DNA of 64,000 bases from Hyphomicrobiales bacterium (GTDB lineage Bacteria > Pseudomonadota > Alphaproteobacteria > Rhizobiales > Rhizobiaceae), in contig UCNE01000005.1 of the NCBI GenBank assembly GCA_900473685.1, positions 310,001 through 374,000 on the forward strand, given 5' to 3'. The notes beneath the pieces are model-generated. The model was not told the origin of the DNA. It saw only the letters and a list, made by a program, of their open reading frames with translations, and made no database searches. Positions 1 through 8,690 of the stretch are shown here, piece after piece. Within the stretch, counting starts at the first letter, position 1, and each line of letters begins with the position of its first letter. Position numbers and translations under genes: made by a program.

Positions 1-1383
1 CTTCTCTTCCCATTCCGTCCGTGCCTGAAAGCGAAGTTCTTCCGACGTCGCCAGGTCAAGGCCGGTCGCGGCCAGCACCTTCGCGGCATGTACCATCGCC
101 TTATGTGCGGCCGGGCTGCGGCCCTGCGCCACCACCTGCCAAGTATGTGGATTGGTGCCGATCGCCCAGGCGGGCGCCCAGCACTGCGCCGTCGGTGTTA
201 CCCGGCTGACGTCACCAACGTCTGTGGAACCGGCGCGAAAATGCGACTGGCCTTCGAAGGCACGCAATCCGAGATGCAACGCCGTTGAGCCATCGATCCT
301 GTCGTTGGAAAAGACGTCACTCTTGATCTGGTAAAGCCGGATACTGCTCTTGACCGCTTCGTCGGTAAAGGTGGCCTGGATTTTCTTTGCGAAAGCAATG
401 TCGTCCGCATCGAAGGGTACAGGGCCGAGTGCGACCATGTTGTCGTGAATGGCGTTCTCAAGCGTCAGATTGGGGAGGAGGTTGGTCGAGGCGGTATCGA
501 AGATGGCCTCGACTTCTGTCTCTGTCATGGTGGCCGCACCTTGTGCGACTTTGCCTACCCGCTCGGCAAGGGTGAGCGCCTGCGCCATTTCCGGCGCACG
601 GATCAGATAAAGCACTTCGGCCTTGGCCTGCACCACATTGGCGGCCCGTCCACCGGCGTCGGTGATGGCATAGTGAACACGGCAATCCTGCGGCATGTGT
701 TCGCGCAGGAAATTGACGCCGACATTCATCAGTTCGACGGCATCGAGCGCGGAGCGGCCGAGATGGGCGCTGTTGGCAGCGTGCGCCGCCACGCCCTTGA
801 ACCGGTAATAGCTTTCGAGCACTGCCAGATTGTTGGTGGAGCGAACCCCGTTGAAGGGGGCTGGATGCCAGGTCAGTGCCGCATCGACATTATCGAACGC
901 ACCGGCGCGGACCATGAAGGTCTTGCCGGAACCACCTTCTTCTCCGGGGCAGCCGTAATAGCGGATAGTACCTGGCAGGCTCTCAGCTTCCATGTGTTTG
1001 GCAAGCGAAATCGCTGCGAGTAACGAACCGGCGCCGAGAAGATTGTGACCACAGCCATGGCCGGTTCCATCGGCTGTCAGTGGCTGCGGAGCATCGGCGC
1101 CCGCCACCTGGCTCATGCCTGCCAGTGCATCGAACTCGCCGAGAAAGGCGATAACGGGCTTACCGCTGCCGAACTCCCCGATGAACGCCGTTTCCATATT
1201 CGCGACGCCCTTCAGCACGGAAAAGCCGTTCTGCTCTAGCATCCCGATTATCAGCGCCGACGACTGGTGCTCATCGAATTTCAGCTCGGCGAAGTCCCAG
1301 ATCTGGTCGCTCAGCGCGGTAAATTGCGGCGCCATGGCGTCGATGGCAGTGGTCAGGGAAAGCAGGGAAGATTTGTCGGGCAT
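1..1383 (-). CDS. M20 family amidohydrolase, AbgB-like (3' end cut by window)
   Basis: This metal-dependent amidohydrolase is related to the B subunit of p-aminobenzoyl-glutamate hydrolase and to other M20 peptidases. It starts at ATG 1383 and reads open for 461 codons to the window edge; AbgB is about 480 residues, so only a short C-terminal piece is missing. The metal-site segment GHGCGHNL lies near residue 108, CPGEEGGSGK follows near residue 145, and AHAA marks the dimerisation-domain region. There is no signal peptide, so it should be cytosolic. It is the last visible gene of a minus-strand peptide transport operon, 120 bases after the binding-protein gene. It probably cleaves an imported N-acyl amino acid or small amide. 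The substrate is inferred from context; the family call is firm. Confidence 0.85.
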   Translation of the reverse strand, partial: MPDKSSLLSLTTAIDAMAPQFTALSDQIWDFAELKFDEHQSSALIIGMLEQNGFSVLKGVANMETAFIGEFGSGKPVIAFLGEFDALAGMSQVAGADAPQPLTADGTGHGCGHNLLGAGSLLAAISLAKHMEAESLPGTIRYYGCPGEEGGSGKTFMVRAGAFDNVDAALTWHPAPFNGVRSTNNLAVLESYYRFKGVAAHAANSAHLGRSALDAVELMNVGVNFLREHMPQDCRVHYAITDAGGRAANVVQAKAEVLYLIRAPEMAQALTLAERVGKVAQGAATMTETEVEAIFDTASTNLLPNLTLENAIHDNMVALGPVPFDADDIAFAKKIQATFTDEAVKSSIRLYQIKSDVFSNDRIDGSTALHLGLRAFEGQSHFRAGSTDVGDVSRVTPTAQCWAPAWAIGTNPHTWQVVAQGRSPAAHKAMVHAAKVLAATGLDLATSEELRFQARTEWEEK

Positions 1384-1503
1384 GGGTATCCTCGCATCGA
1401 CGCAATTTCGGCGTCGGAAATCCGGTCCGGCGGATCGCAATCCGCCGGTTCTGTTCATCGTGATAGAGAAGGTGATGCGCCGCCGGGGCGGTGCAATGAA
1501 CGC

Positions 1504-3048
1504 TTACTTGTCGACCGACACTTCCCACAGGCGGGCGTTTGACTGCCAGACCGGCTGGCCCTTCAGCGCCTTGGTTGCGCCCCAGACATCGACCATGTCA
1601 TAGAGGAAGATGCCGGGCATCTCCTGCAGCATCAGCTCATGGAACTCGTCGAAGATCGCCTGACGCTTTTTCGGGTCGATTTCGGCATAGGCGGCCTTCA
1701 TCAGGTCGCGCGCCTTCGGATCGTCCCACATCAGCGAGGCGTTCTTGTCCTTGTCGCCGACATAGAAGCTGTACATCAGCGCCGGGTCGAGACGCGGCGA
1801 GACCGATTGCGAAATGATCTGGTAGTTGCCGGCGCGGCGGCGATCGACCTGCGTGGCATAATCGATCACTTCGATCTGAATGTTGAGCCCGATCTGCTGC
1901 AGCATCGCCTGCGCCATCACCGCCGCCGGGAAGCTCGGCACGTTGCCGCGCTTATTGGCGATGATGCTGATCGGTTCGCCCTTGTAGCCGGAGGCCTCGA
2001 GTTCCTTCTTGGCCGCTTCCAGATCATAGGGCAGACGCTTCTTCTGCGCGTCGGTGTAATAGATGCTATCCGACGAGATCATCGAGCCGTTCGCCTCGCC
2101 CGTGCCGTTCGACGCGGCGGCGACCAGCTGATCGAGGTCGAGCGCCTGCGCCATGGCGCGGCGGATGGCGGGTTTGCCGAGAACCGGATCGCGGGTCTGG
2201 ATGTAGAACAGGTTCTTGCCGTTGTTGCGGGCAATGATCAGCTGTGTCTTTTCATTATCCTTGAATTCGGGAATGAGGTCTGGCGAGATTTCGGCCGTGT
2301 CCAGCACGCCGGATTGCAAGCCGGCCTTCACGGTCGATGCATCCGGGATGACCATGAACTTGACGCCATCCGCCAGCGGCCGCTTCGAACCGACCATGCC
2401 ATCCGGCTTTCCGTCGTTCTTCGGCGAGAGGTAACCGTCATACTTGGCCAGATGAACGTATTCGCCCTTCTTCCATTCGTCCCACTGGAACGGACCTGTT
2501 CCGATCGGCTTGTCAAACGTGCCGTCGGCAGAAACCGAATCCGGTGAAATAATGCCGGTATAACCACATTCCGGGCGCGACATCAGGCCGAGGAACACGG
2601 CGGACGGCTTTTCGAGCGTCATCGTTACCGTCGCAGCATCGGCAGCCTTGATACCGGTGACGTGCACCGCGCCATTGCCGTCGAAATCCTTGAGGCAGGT
2701 CCATTTGGTTGCTGGATCCATGTAGCGGTTCCAGTTCCAGACGACATCTTCGGCCGTCAATGGCTTGCCGTTGTGAAACTTCACATCGCCGCGCAGCTTG
2801 AAGGTGTAGCTCAGGCCATCCGGCGCCATCTCAACACTTTCGGCCAGAAGCGGTTTGACTTCGCCATTGTTGGCATAACCGACCAGGCCTTCGACGATAT
2901 GAAGGATGATGCTGTCGGTATTGCCGTCGCGGTTGACGCCAGGATTGTTGCTGCGCAGGTCGGAGCTTTGCGCCACGACGATATCGCGGGCGGCGGCAGC
3001 GCCGGCGAGTGCTGCCAGCATGGTGCTGGCCAGGAGAATTGTCTTCAT
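1504..3048 (-). CDS. ABC transporter substrate-binding protein, family 5 (oligopeptide/dipeptide type)
   Basis: This is a periplasmic binding protein of the DppA/OppA family, 514 residues long. ATG 3048 follows a GAGGG ribosome site and opens a Sec signal peptide (MKTILLASTMLAALAGAAAA). An in-frame reading upstream to 3246 lacks a signal peptide and overlaps the preceding hydrolase, so I reject it. Family hallmarks include LSYTFKLRGDVKFHNGKPLT and repeated VVWNWNRYMD-like segments. It should capture a peptide or amide substrate for the DppB/DppC-like permeases encoded upstream in the same operon. The ligand cannot be read from the sequence; the M20 amidohydrolase and serine hydrolase beside it suggest a modified peptide or N-acyl compound. 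Confidence 0.88.
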   Translation of the reverse strand: MKTILLASTMLAALAGAAAARDIVVAQSSDLRSNNPGVNRDGNTDSIILHIVEGLVGYANNGEVKPLLAESVEMAPDGLSYTFKLRGDVKFHNGKPLTAEDVVWNWNRYMDPATKWTCLKDFDGNGAVHVTGIKAADAATVTMTLEKPSAVFLGLMSRPECGYTGIISPDSVSADGTFDKPIGTGPFQWDEWKKGEYVHLAKYDGYLSPKNDGKPDGMVGSKRPLADGVKFMVIPDASTVKAGLQSGVLDTAEISPDLIPEFKDNEKTQLIIARNNGKNLFYIQTRDPVLGKPAIRRAMAQALDLDQLVAAASNGTGEANGSMISSDSIYYTDAQKKRLPYDLEAAKKELEASGYKGEPISIIANKRGNVPSFPAAVMAQAMLQQIGLNIQIEVIDYATQVDRRRAGNYQIISQSVSPRLDPALMYSFYVGDKDKNASLMWDDPKARDLMKAAYAEIDPKKRQAIFDEFHELMLQEMPGIFLYDMVDVWGATKALKGQPVWQSNARLWEVSVDK

Positions 3049-3073
3049 TGTTCTACCCTCTTTTTTTGGTTGG

Positions 3074-3937
3074 TTATGACTGGAATTCGTCCCAGCAGGC
3101 GCGCGATAGCCTGCCGATGGTTTCAAGCGACATCGTGTAGCCCGGCGTCCCGTCCTCCATTGCCTGCGGCACCTGGTCGGTATAGGCGGCGATGATGTAG
3201 AACGGCGCGCCCTCACGGTAGACGACGCCTGCGTCCATGCGACCACGCTTGCCGCGCCCGCCCTTGCTCGCCACCTTGGTTTCGAATGGCAGGCGCGAAT
3301 GAATGCCGTAGCGCAGGACCTGGTTCCTCAGCGTCTGCAGAGCAAATTGGCAAAGCTCCATCGGGCAGCCGAGCTTGGCAGCGGCGGTAGTCGAGGTCTG
3401 CGCATCGAGGATGGTCTGCAAGAGCATGACCTGGTCGTTTGCCGTTGTTGTCGTCACGGCACCCAGCGCGTGGTCCGGCGACAGGGCCAAAGGCGGGATC
3501 AGGAAGCGGTGATGGGTGCCGCTCATGCCGATCGTCTTGCAGTAGAGATCGACCTCTTCCAGCGTCAGCCGCTCGAACACCATCTTGGTGCAAACATTGT
3601 CGCTCAGCACCATCATGCCGGTGATCGCATCGCGCAGCGAAATGACGATGCCGGGCGTCAGGTAACGGAAGATGCCGCTTGCCACTTCCTCGGCGAAGCG
3701 CTCCTCGTAGACGATCTGTTCGTTGAGATCGAGGCGGCCTTCGCCAATGGCCTTCAGCGCCGCCATCATGATCGAGGTTTTTCGCGTGCTGGCGGACGGA
3801 GTTTCTTCGTCTGCTCCGCGGCCAAAGGTTTCACCGCTCAGCAAATTGCGGACGCAGTAGCGGGTGACGAAGGGCTGCGCATCGCAGATCGCGTTCAGCC
3901 GCTCGGCCGCCTTGCTCGAAGTCGTCATCGTGTTCAT
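3074..3937 (-). CDS. Class A beta-lactamase-fold serine hydrolase
   Basis: This 287-residue serine hydrolase has the penicillin-binding/beta-lactamase fold. The nucleophile motif SxxK is S50-T-R-K53, the SDN triad motif is S113-D-N115, and a KGG near residue 230 stands where KTG normally lies. I see no ExxLN omega-loop motif and no signal peptide. A resistance beta-lactamase is therefore unlikely; a cytosolic amidase or peptidase fits better. Its start is one base after the stop of the double-ATPase gene, so it is part of the peptide transporter operon and is followed by the binding protein. It may trim or deacylate the imported substrate before the M20 enzyme acts. The fold call is good; the substrate is unknown. 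Confidence 0.8.
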   Translation of the reverse strand: MNTMTTSSKAAERLNAICDAQPFVTRYCVRNLLSGETFGRGADEETPSASTRKTSIMMAALKAIGEGRLDLNEQIVYEERFAEEVASGIFRYLTPGIVISLRDAITGMMVLSDNVCTKMVFERLTLEEVDLYCKTIGMSGTHHRFLIPPLALSPDHALGAVTTTTANDQVMLLQTILDAQTSTTAAAKLGCPMELCQFALQTLRNQVLRYGIHSRLPFETKVASKGGRGKRGRMDAGVVYREGAPFYIIAAYTDQVPQAMEDGTPGYTMSLETIGRLSRACWDEFQS

Positions 3938-3938
3938 C

Positions 3939-5567
3939 TCAGGCCTCCAGACGCCATTTCAGTTTGACCCCGCCGTTTTCGTTCAGATCGAGTGCGGGGA
4001 TGGCCGAAAGTAGACGGCGGGTATACGCCTCCTTCGGCTTGTCGAAGATCGTGTTGCGATCGCCCTGCTCGATGATCCGGCCGTCCTGCATGACGATGAC
4101 ACGATCGGCCACCTGCTCGACGACGCCGAGATCGTGGCTGATGAACAGGCACGAAAAGCCATAGCGCTTCTGCAGATCGGAAAAGAGCGTCAGCACCTGC
4201 GCCCGGACGGTCACGTCGAGCGCCGAAACCGGCTCGTCAGCGATCAGGAATTTCGGCCGCCGGGCAATGGCGCGGGCGATTGCGACGCGCTGGCGCTGGC
4301 CGCCGGACAGTTCGTGCGGATAGCGCAGGGCATATTCAGTGCCCAGCCCAACCTCTTCCAGCGTTTCATAAGCCCGCTTTTTCTTGGCGGCCCGGTCGAT
4401 ATTGGGCACCAGCCGCAGGGCCTCCTCGACCAGCGCAAGGATCGTCATGCGCGGATCGAGCGACGAATAGGGATCCTGGAAAACCATCTGGCAGTTCAGC
4501 CGGTAGTCCCGCCAGTCCGCAGAGCGTTCGCGGCCCTGAAACAGGATATCGCCCGAACTCTGGTTGACCAGCCCGGCGATGGTGCGGCCAAGCGTCGTCT
4601 TGCCGGAACCGGAACCGCCAACCAGTGCGACCACCTCGCCCGCTTGAATATCGACGCTGACGCCATGCAACGCCCGCTTTGGCACGGCTTTCTTGAACAG
4701 CGATTTGCGGCCGGGATAATCGACCACGATGTTGCGCGCCGAGATCATCGGTGCCGAGACGGTATCAATAGGGCGAACGTCGCCCCGGATCGGCAGCGAC
4801 GAGAGCAGCTTGCGCGTATAGGGATGCTGCGGCTTTTCGAGGATCTGTTCGGTCGTCCCCTGTTCGACCAGTGAGCCCTTTTCCATCACGACGATACGGC
4901 TGGTATAACGTGCCACCATCGGCAGGTCATGGCTGATCAGGAGGACGGCTGTTCCTTCTGCCTTGGTCAACTCGACCATCAGTTCCATGACGTCGCGCTG
5001 AATGACGGCGTCGAGTGCCGTCGTCGGCTCATCGGCGATCAAAAGCGCCGGTTTCAACAGCATGACGGAAGCGAGCATGATGCGCTGGCGCATGCCGCCG
5101 GAAAATTCGTGCGGATAGGCGGACAGTGCGCCTTCCGGATCGCGGATGCCGACGCGCTGGAGCATGGCGAGGATGCGTTCGCGCCGCGTGGCAGGTGGCA
5201 TGTTGGTGTGGAGCGTCAGCCCCTCCTCCAATTGCCGGCCGATGGTCATCGACGGGTTGAGCGAGGTCATCGGCTCCTGGAACACCAGGCCGATTTCGGC
5301 ACCGCGTAATTCGCGCAATCCCGCTTCGCTCATCGACAGGACGTCGCGGCCCTTGAAGGTCACCTGCCCGCCCGTCACCTTGATGGCCGGAGGCAAGAGC
5401 GAGATGATTGCGCGGGTCGCCAGCGACTTGCCGGAGCCGCTTTCACCAACGATGCCGAAGATTTCGCCGGGCTCGATGTCGAAGCTGACCTTCTTCACCA
5501 CCTCGACGCCACGATGGACGACCTCGAGGGACAGATCGCGCACGCTGAGAAGTCTTTCCTGTGTCAT
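3939..5567 (-). CDS. Dipeptide ABC transporter ATP-binding protein, two fused ATPase domains
   Basis: This protein of 542 residues is a fusion of DppD-like and DppF-like ATPases, the arrangement seen in GsiA. The first half carries Walker A GESGSGKS, signature FSGGMRQR and Walker B LLIADEPTTALD. The second half carries GGSGSGKT, LSGGQRQR and FLIADEPVSALD. Each half keeps the oligopeptide-specific C-terminal tail (HPYTRKLLSS and EAYTRRLLSA), typical of transporters with family 5 binding proteins. All catalytic motifs are intact. The start overlaps the end of the DppC-like permease by four bases, which implies translational coupling. It should power import through the two adjacent permeases. 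Confidence 0.92.
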   Translation of the reverse strand: MTQERLLSVRDLSLEVVHRGVEVVKKVSFDIEPGEIFGIVGESGSGKSLATRAIISLLPPAIKVTGGQVTFKGRDVLSMSEAGLRELRGAEIGLVFQEPMTSLNPSMTIGRQLEEGLTLHTNMPPATRRERILAMLQRVGIRDPEGALSAYPHEFSGGMRQRIMLASVMLLKPALLIADEPTTALDAVIQRDVMELMVELTKAEGTAVLLISHDLPMVARYTSRIVVMEKGSLVEQGTTEQILEKPQHPYTRKLLSSLPIRGDVRPIDTVSAPMISARNIVVDYPGRKSLFKKAVPKRALHGVSVDIQAGEVVALVGGSGSGKTTLGRTIAGLVNQSSGDILFQGRERSADWRDYRLNCQMVFQDPYSSLDPRMTILALVEEALRLVPNIDRAAKKKRAYETLEEVGLGTEYALRYPHELSGGQRQRVAIARAIARRPKFLIADEPVSALDVTVRAQVLTLFSDLQKRYGFSCLFISHDLGVVEQVADRVIVMQDGRIIEQGDRNTIFDKPKEAYTRRLLSAIPALDLNENGGVKLKWRLEA

Positions 5568-6382
5568 TTCAGACCTCGCATGCGGGGATCGAGTTTATCG
5601 CGGAGCGCGTCGCCCAGAAGGTTGATGCCAAGCAGCGTCAGCGCGATGCAGAGACCGGGGAAGAGGCCGAGCCAGACGGCCTGCTCGATGAACGGCCGCC
5701 CGGCCGCCAGCATGTTGCCCCAGGTGGGCGCCGGTGGCGGCACGCCAAGACCAAGGAAGCTTAGGGCGCTCTCCGACAGGATCGCCCAGCCGAACATCGA
5801 AGTGGCAAGAACGGTGATCGGCGCCAGGCAATTCGGCAGGATATGGCGCATCATCGTGAACAGTTCGCTGTTGCCCATGATCTTTGAGGCTTCGATGAAT
5901 TCGCGTTCGCGCAGCGACAGCACGGCGCCGCGGACCACACGGGCCATCGACGGCGTATAGGCGATACCGAGCGCAAAGATGATGCCGTACTGGTTCGCGC
6001 CGAACACCGCGAGCAGACCGAGTGCCAGAAGAATGCCTGGAAAGGCGAGAAGCGCATTGTTGACCGCCATGATCACCGCATCGACCCAGCCGCGTGCATA
6101 ACCGCTGACCAGTCCGATCAGCGTCCCGGCGATTGCTGCGAGCGAGACCGTGAGGAAACCGATCCAGACGCTGGCGCGGGCGCCGACGATCAGGCGGCTC
6201 AAGACGTCGCGGCCGAACTCGTCGGTTCCGAGCCAATGCTCGGCGCTTGGCGCTGCCAGGCGGGCGGTGAAGCTGAGCTTCATCGGGTCGTACGGCGTCC
6301 AGAAGAGACCGAGCAGTGCGACGGCAAGCAGAAGGGCAATCAGCACACCGCCGATGAGGCCGTTGAACGTATAGTTTTTCAT
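5564..6382 (-). CDS. ABC transporter permease, DppC-like
   Basis: This is an inner-membrane permease of 272 residues with the DppC/OppC layout. A short cytosolic N terminus leads into one membrane span, then a segment resembling AEHWLGTDEFGRDVLSRL that is diagnostic for this subunit, then five further hydrophobic spans. The EAA loop is EASKIMGNSELFTMMRHILPN, which contacts the ATPase. The gene overlaps the DppB-like gene and the ATPase gene by four bases each. It forms the translocation pore of the peptide importer together with the 6379-7323 product. Confidence 0.92.
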   Translation of the reverse strand: MKNYTFNGLIGGVLIALLLAVALLGLFWTPYDPMKLSFTARLAAPSAEHWLGTDEFGRDVLSRLIVGARASVWIGFLTVSLAAIAGTLIGLVSGYARGWVDAVIMAVNNALLAFPGILLALGLLAVFGANQYGIIFALGIAYTPSMARVVRGAVLSLREREFIEASKIMGNSELFTMMRHILPNCLAPITVLATSMFGWAILSESALSFLGLGVPPPAPTWGNMLAAGRPFIEQAVWLGLFPGLCIALTLLGINLLGDALRDKLDPRMRGLK

Positions 6383-7323
6383 TCGGCCACCACGCGCGGA
6401 TCGAAGAGAGGATAGAGCAGGTCGACGATCAGGTTGACGAGCACATAGGACAGCGCCACAAACAGCAGGCAGCCCTGAATGACGGGATAATCACGCTGGA
6501 AGATGGCATCGACCATCAGCCGGCCGAGGCCCGGAATGGTGAAGACCGTTTCGATCACGGCAATGCCGCCCAGCAGATTGCCAAGGATCAGGCCGATCAT
6601 CGTCCAGGTAGGGCCGAAGGCATTCTTGAAGGCGTGTTTCCAGAGAACAGCGCTTTCCGACAGGCCCTTTGCCCGTGCATGGGTGATGTAATCGAGCCGG
6701 AGCACTTCCAGCGTCGAGGCGCGAGCCATGCGGATCAGCACGCCCATCTCATGGATGACCAGCGTCATCACCGGTAGAACGAGATACAGCAGCCCACCGA
6801 CGAGATTGTCGCCGATCGAGACATAGCCGAGCACCGGCAACCAGCCGAGCTTCAAGCCGAAGAACAGCAGCAACAACAGACCAAGCCAGAATGTCGGGAT
6901 CGACAAGAGCACGGTGGCAGTGCCGACAAGGGCAAGGTCAGTCAGGCTGTTCTGCCGCCAGGCGGCAATGACGCCGGCCGGAACGGCGATCAAGCTGGCC
7001 AGGAATACGGCGACAAGCACGATCTGGGCGCTGACGGCAAAATGCGAAACCACCAGTTTCAGCACTGGCTCGCCGCTGACGATCGACTTGCCAAAGTCGC
7101 CGGTCAGCACGTTGCCGCCCCAGATCAGGAATTGTTCGGGCAGTGACTTGTCGAGGCCGAGTTCGGAACGCATTTCGGCGATCTGTGCGGGCTCAGCCAT
7201 GTCACCCAGCATCAAGGCTGCCGGATCGCCGGGAATGAAGCGGATGAGCGCGAACACCGTGATCGAGACGATCACGACTGTTGGCAGCGCCATGAACAGG
7301 CGGTTGAGAATAAATCGGAGCAT
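6379..7323 (-). CDS. ABC transporter permease, DppB-like
   Basis: This inner-membrane permease of 314 residues belongs to the DppB/OppB subfamily. It opens with MLRFILNRLFMALPTVVIVS, the typical first span, followed by the FIRFIPGDPA-like periplasmic motif. The EAA loop (LDYITHARAKGLSESAVLWK) lies around residue 215 and six hydrophobic spans are evident. It is the first gene of the operon after the LysR regulator, with a 178-base gap that holds a likely operator. It pairs with the DppC-like product to form the channel. Confidence 0.92.
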   Translation of the reverse strand: MLRFILNRLFMALPTVVIVSITVFALIRFIPGDPAALMLGDMAEPAQIAEMRSELGLDKSLPEQFLIWGGNVLTGDFGKSIVSGEPVLKLVVSHFAVSAQIVLVAVFLASLIAVPAGVIAAWRQNSLTDLALVGTATVLLSIPTFWLGLLLLLFFGLKLGWLPVLGYVSIGDNLVGGLLYLVLPVMTLVIHEMGVLIRMARASTLEVLRLDYITHARAKGLSESAVLWKHAFKNAFGPTWTMIGLILGNLLGGIAVIETVFTIPGLGRLMVDAIFQRDYPVIQGCLLFVALSYVLVNLIVDLLYPLFDPRVVAE

Positions 7324-7398
7324 CGGTTCCCCTGAACACGATTGGAAGCGGGAAGTCTGCCGTTGGCCGGCTTGTTTGTGACAGGACTATGATGGTTT

Positions 7399-7432
7399 TG
7401 ACAAATGTGCGCAATATTATGCTGTTTTGTCA
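7399..7432. promoter_or_regulatory. Candidate LysR operator upstream of the peptide transport operon
   Basis: An exact inverted repeat has arms TGACAAA (7399-7405) and TTTGTCA (7426-7432) separated by 20 bases of AT-rich sequence. It sits in the 178-base gap between the LysR gene and the first permease gene, both on the minus strand. The position and dyad suit a LysR-type activator site. No strong -35/-10 pair stands out beside it. The assignment is inferred from position only. Confidence 0.4.
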
Positions 7433-7501
7433 TAGGTCTATGCGAATGTGGACCTGCCTGCCTGTCGCTCGATATTCGAAAAATGCAAGCGTCAAAAACA
7501 G

Positions 7502-8410
7502 TTAGCGCGGTTGCTGCGACAACGCGATCTGACGCTTGAGTGCATCCATCAGCGCCTGCGCTGCAAGCGACGGCGGCACGCTTGCCGGTTTCGCAAGGCC
7601 GAATTCCTGCGTCGATACCGGAATGAAGGGCCGCTGGACGATTCGCAGGTGCCGGTAGAGATTGGCGTAGAAACTGCTGATGATACCGACGCCGAGACCG
7701 TGGGCGGCGTAGGCGCAGGCCGAGCTATTGGTATGGGTCTCGATCTTGACGTTCTGCTTTATCCCTGCCCGCTTGAACGTCTGGTCGAGCAGCATGCGCG
7801 TCGGCCGCTGGCGGCCGATCAGGATCAGCGGAATGTTGCGCAGGTCCTTCGGGGTAATCTGCTGTAGCTCTGCGAGCGCATGATTTTCCGGAATGACGCA
7901 GACGCTGACGCCGCTTGCCACCGGCTCCATTTCAATGGCCGGCCCCACCTCTCCCTCGTAGCGCAGGAAACCAAAATCGATCACCCGCTGCTCGACCAGT
8001 CGGGTGATTGCGGTCGTGGTTTCGAAAAAGGTCTCGATTCGGACGCTGGGGAATTCCCTTGCATAATCCGTCAGCATTGCCGGGGCGAAATCCTCCCACA
8101 TGCTGCTCGGCAGGCCGATGCGCACGACCTCGGGGCCTGTCGCACCGCTGCGCAAATCCTCGGCGAGACCGGAGAAACGGTTGAGGCCAAGCAGGATGTT
8201 CTCGGCGTCGCGGGCGAGAATAATCGCCTCCGGCGTCGGGATCAGCCGCCCCTTGTCGCGGGCGAACAGATTGAGCGACAGGTCGGATTCGAGCTGCGCC
8301 AGCAGCCGGCTGACACCGGACTGGCTCAGCCCCATGCTTTTCGCCGTCGCGATCGTCGATCCCGTCGCAAGCAGGGTCTTGAGCACTTCCAGCTGCCGAA
8401 AATTGATCAT
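7502..8410 (-). CDS. LysR family transcriptional regulator
   Basis: This 302-residue LysR-type regulator has an N-terminal winged helix-turn-helix at about residues 5-62 (FRQLEVLKTLLATGSTIATA... QSGVSRLLAQLE), followed by a periplasmic-binding-like effector domain. I chose ATG 8410 because GAAGAGG lies eight bases upstream and the conserved MINFRQLEVL opening begins there; the longer in-frame extension to 8539 is arginine/proline-rich and unlike the family. It lies directly upstream of, and in the same direction as, the peptide ABC operon, so it is the probable activator of that operon. The inducer is unknown. The 280-base gap upstream is shared with the divergent toxin-like gene. Confidence 0.88.
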   Translation of the reverse strand: MINFRQLEVLKTLLATGSTIATAKSMGLSQSGVSRLLAQLESDLSLNLFARDKGRLIPTPEAIILARDAENILLGLNRFSGLAEDLRSGATGPEVVRIGLPSSMWEDFAPAMLTDYAREFPSVRIETFFETTTAITRLVEQRVIDFGFLRYEGEVGPAIEMEPVASGVSVCVIPENHALAELQQITPKDLRNIPLILIGRQRPTRMLLDQTFKRAGIKQNVKIETHTNSSACAYAAHGLGVGIISSFYANLYRHLRIVQRPFIPVSTQEFGLAKPASVPPSLAAQALMDALKRQIALSQQPR

Positions 8411-8641
8411 CACCCATGCCTCTTCAATGCGAAATCGGGATTGCCTTTCCGATGGGTAGCGCCTGGGCGCGGGGAAAGCAAAAGGCTTCCTTGCTGCACC
8501 ATCGGGTGGACGCGACCATATGCTGGGGCGGCCCGCCATGCAGAAGCGGTCCCGCTGATAGACGACCGGATATCGGGCGTTTGGCGAAGGGAAAGGGACG
8601 TTGTGAATAGCCCAAAAACGGACCTTTTAAGTTGTATTTTT

Positions 8642-8685
8642 TTGATATATGCAACCTGTGTTATTTATATAAATTCTATTGGAGG
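8642..8685 (+). promoter_or_regulatory. AT-rich promoter and strong ribosome site for the toxin-like gene
   Basis: A -35-like TTGATA at 8642-8647 is followed 18 bases later by TATATA at 8666-8671. GGAGG at 8681-8685 then sits five bases before ATG 8691. The stretch from about 8625 to 8680 is much richer in A and T than its surroundings, which suggests acquired DNA. The ribosome site is clear; the promoter hexamers are only a plausible match. Confidence 0.45.
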
Positions 8686-8690
8686 TTGCA

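Noticed and set aside
3049-3246. In-frame N-terminal extension of the family 5 binding protein
   Set aside because: It overlaps the serine hydrolase gene, lacks a ribosome site and would hide a clear signal peptide.
3074-3937. Antibiotic-resistance beta-lactamase
   Set aside because: There is no signal peptide or ExxLN loop, and the gene lies inside a transporter operon.
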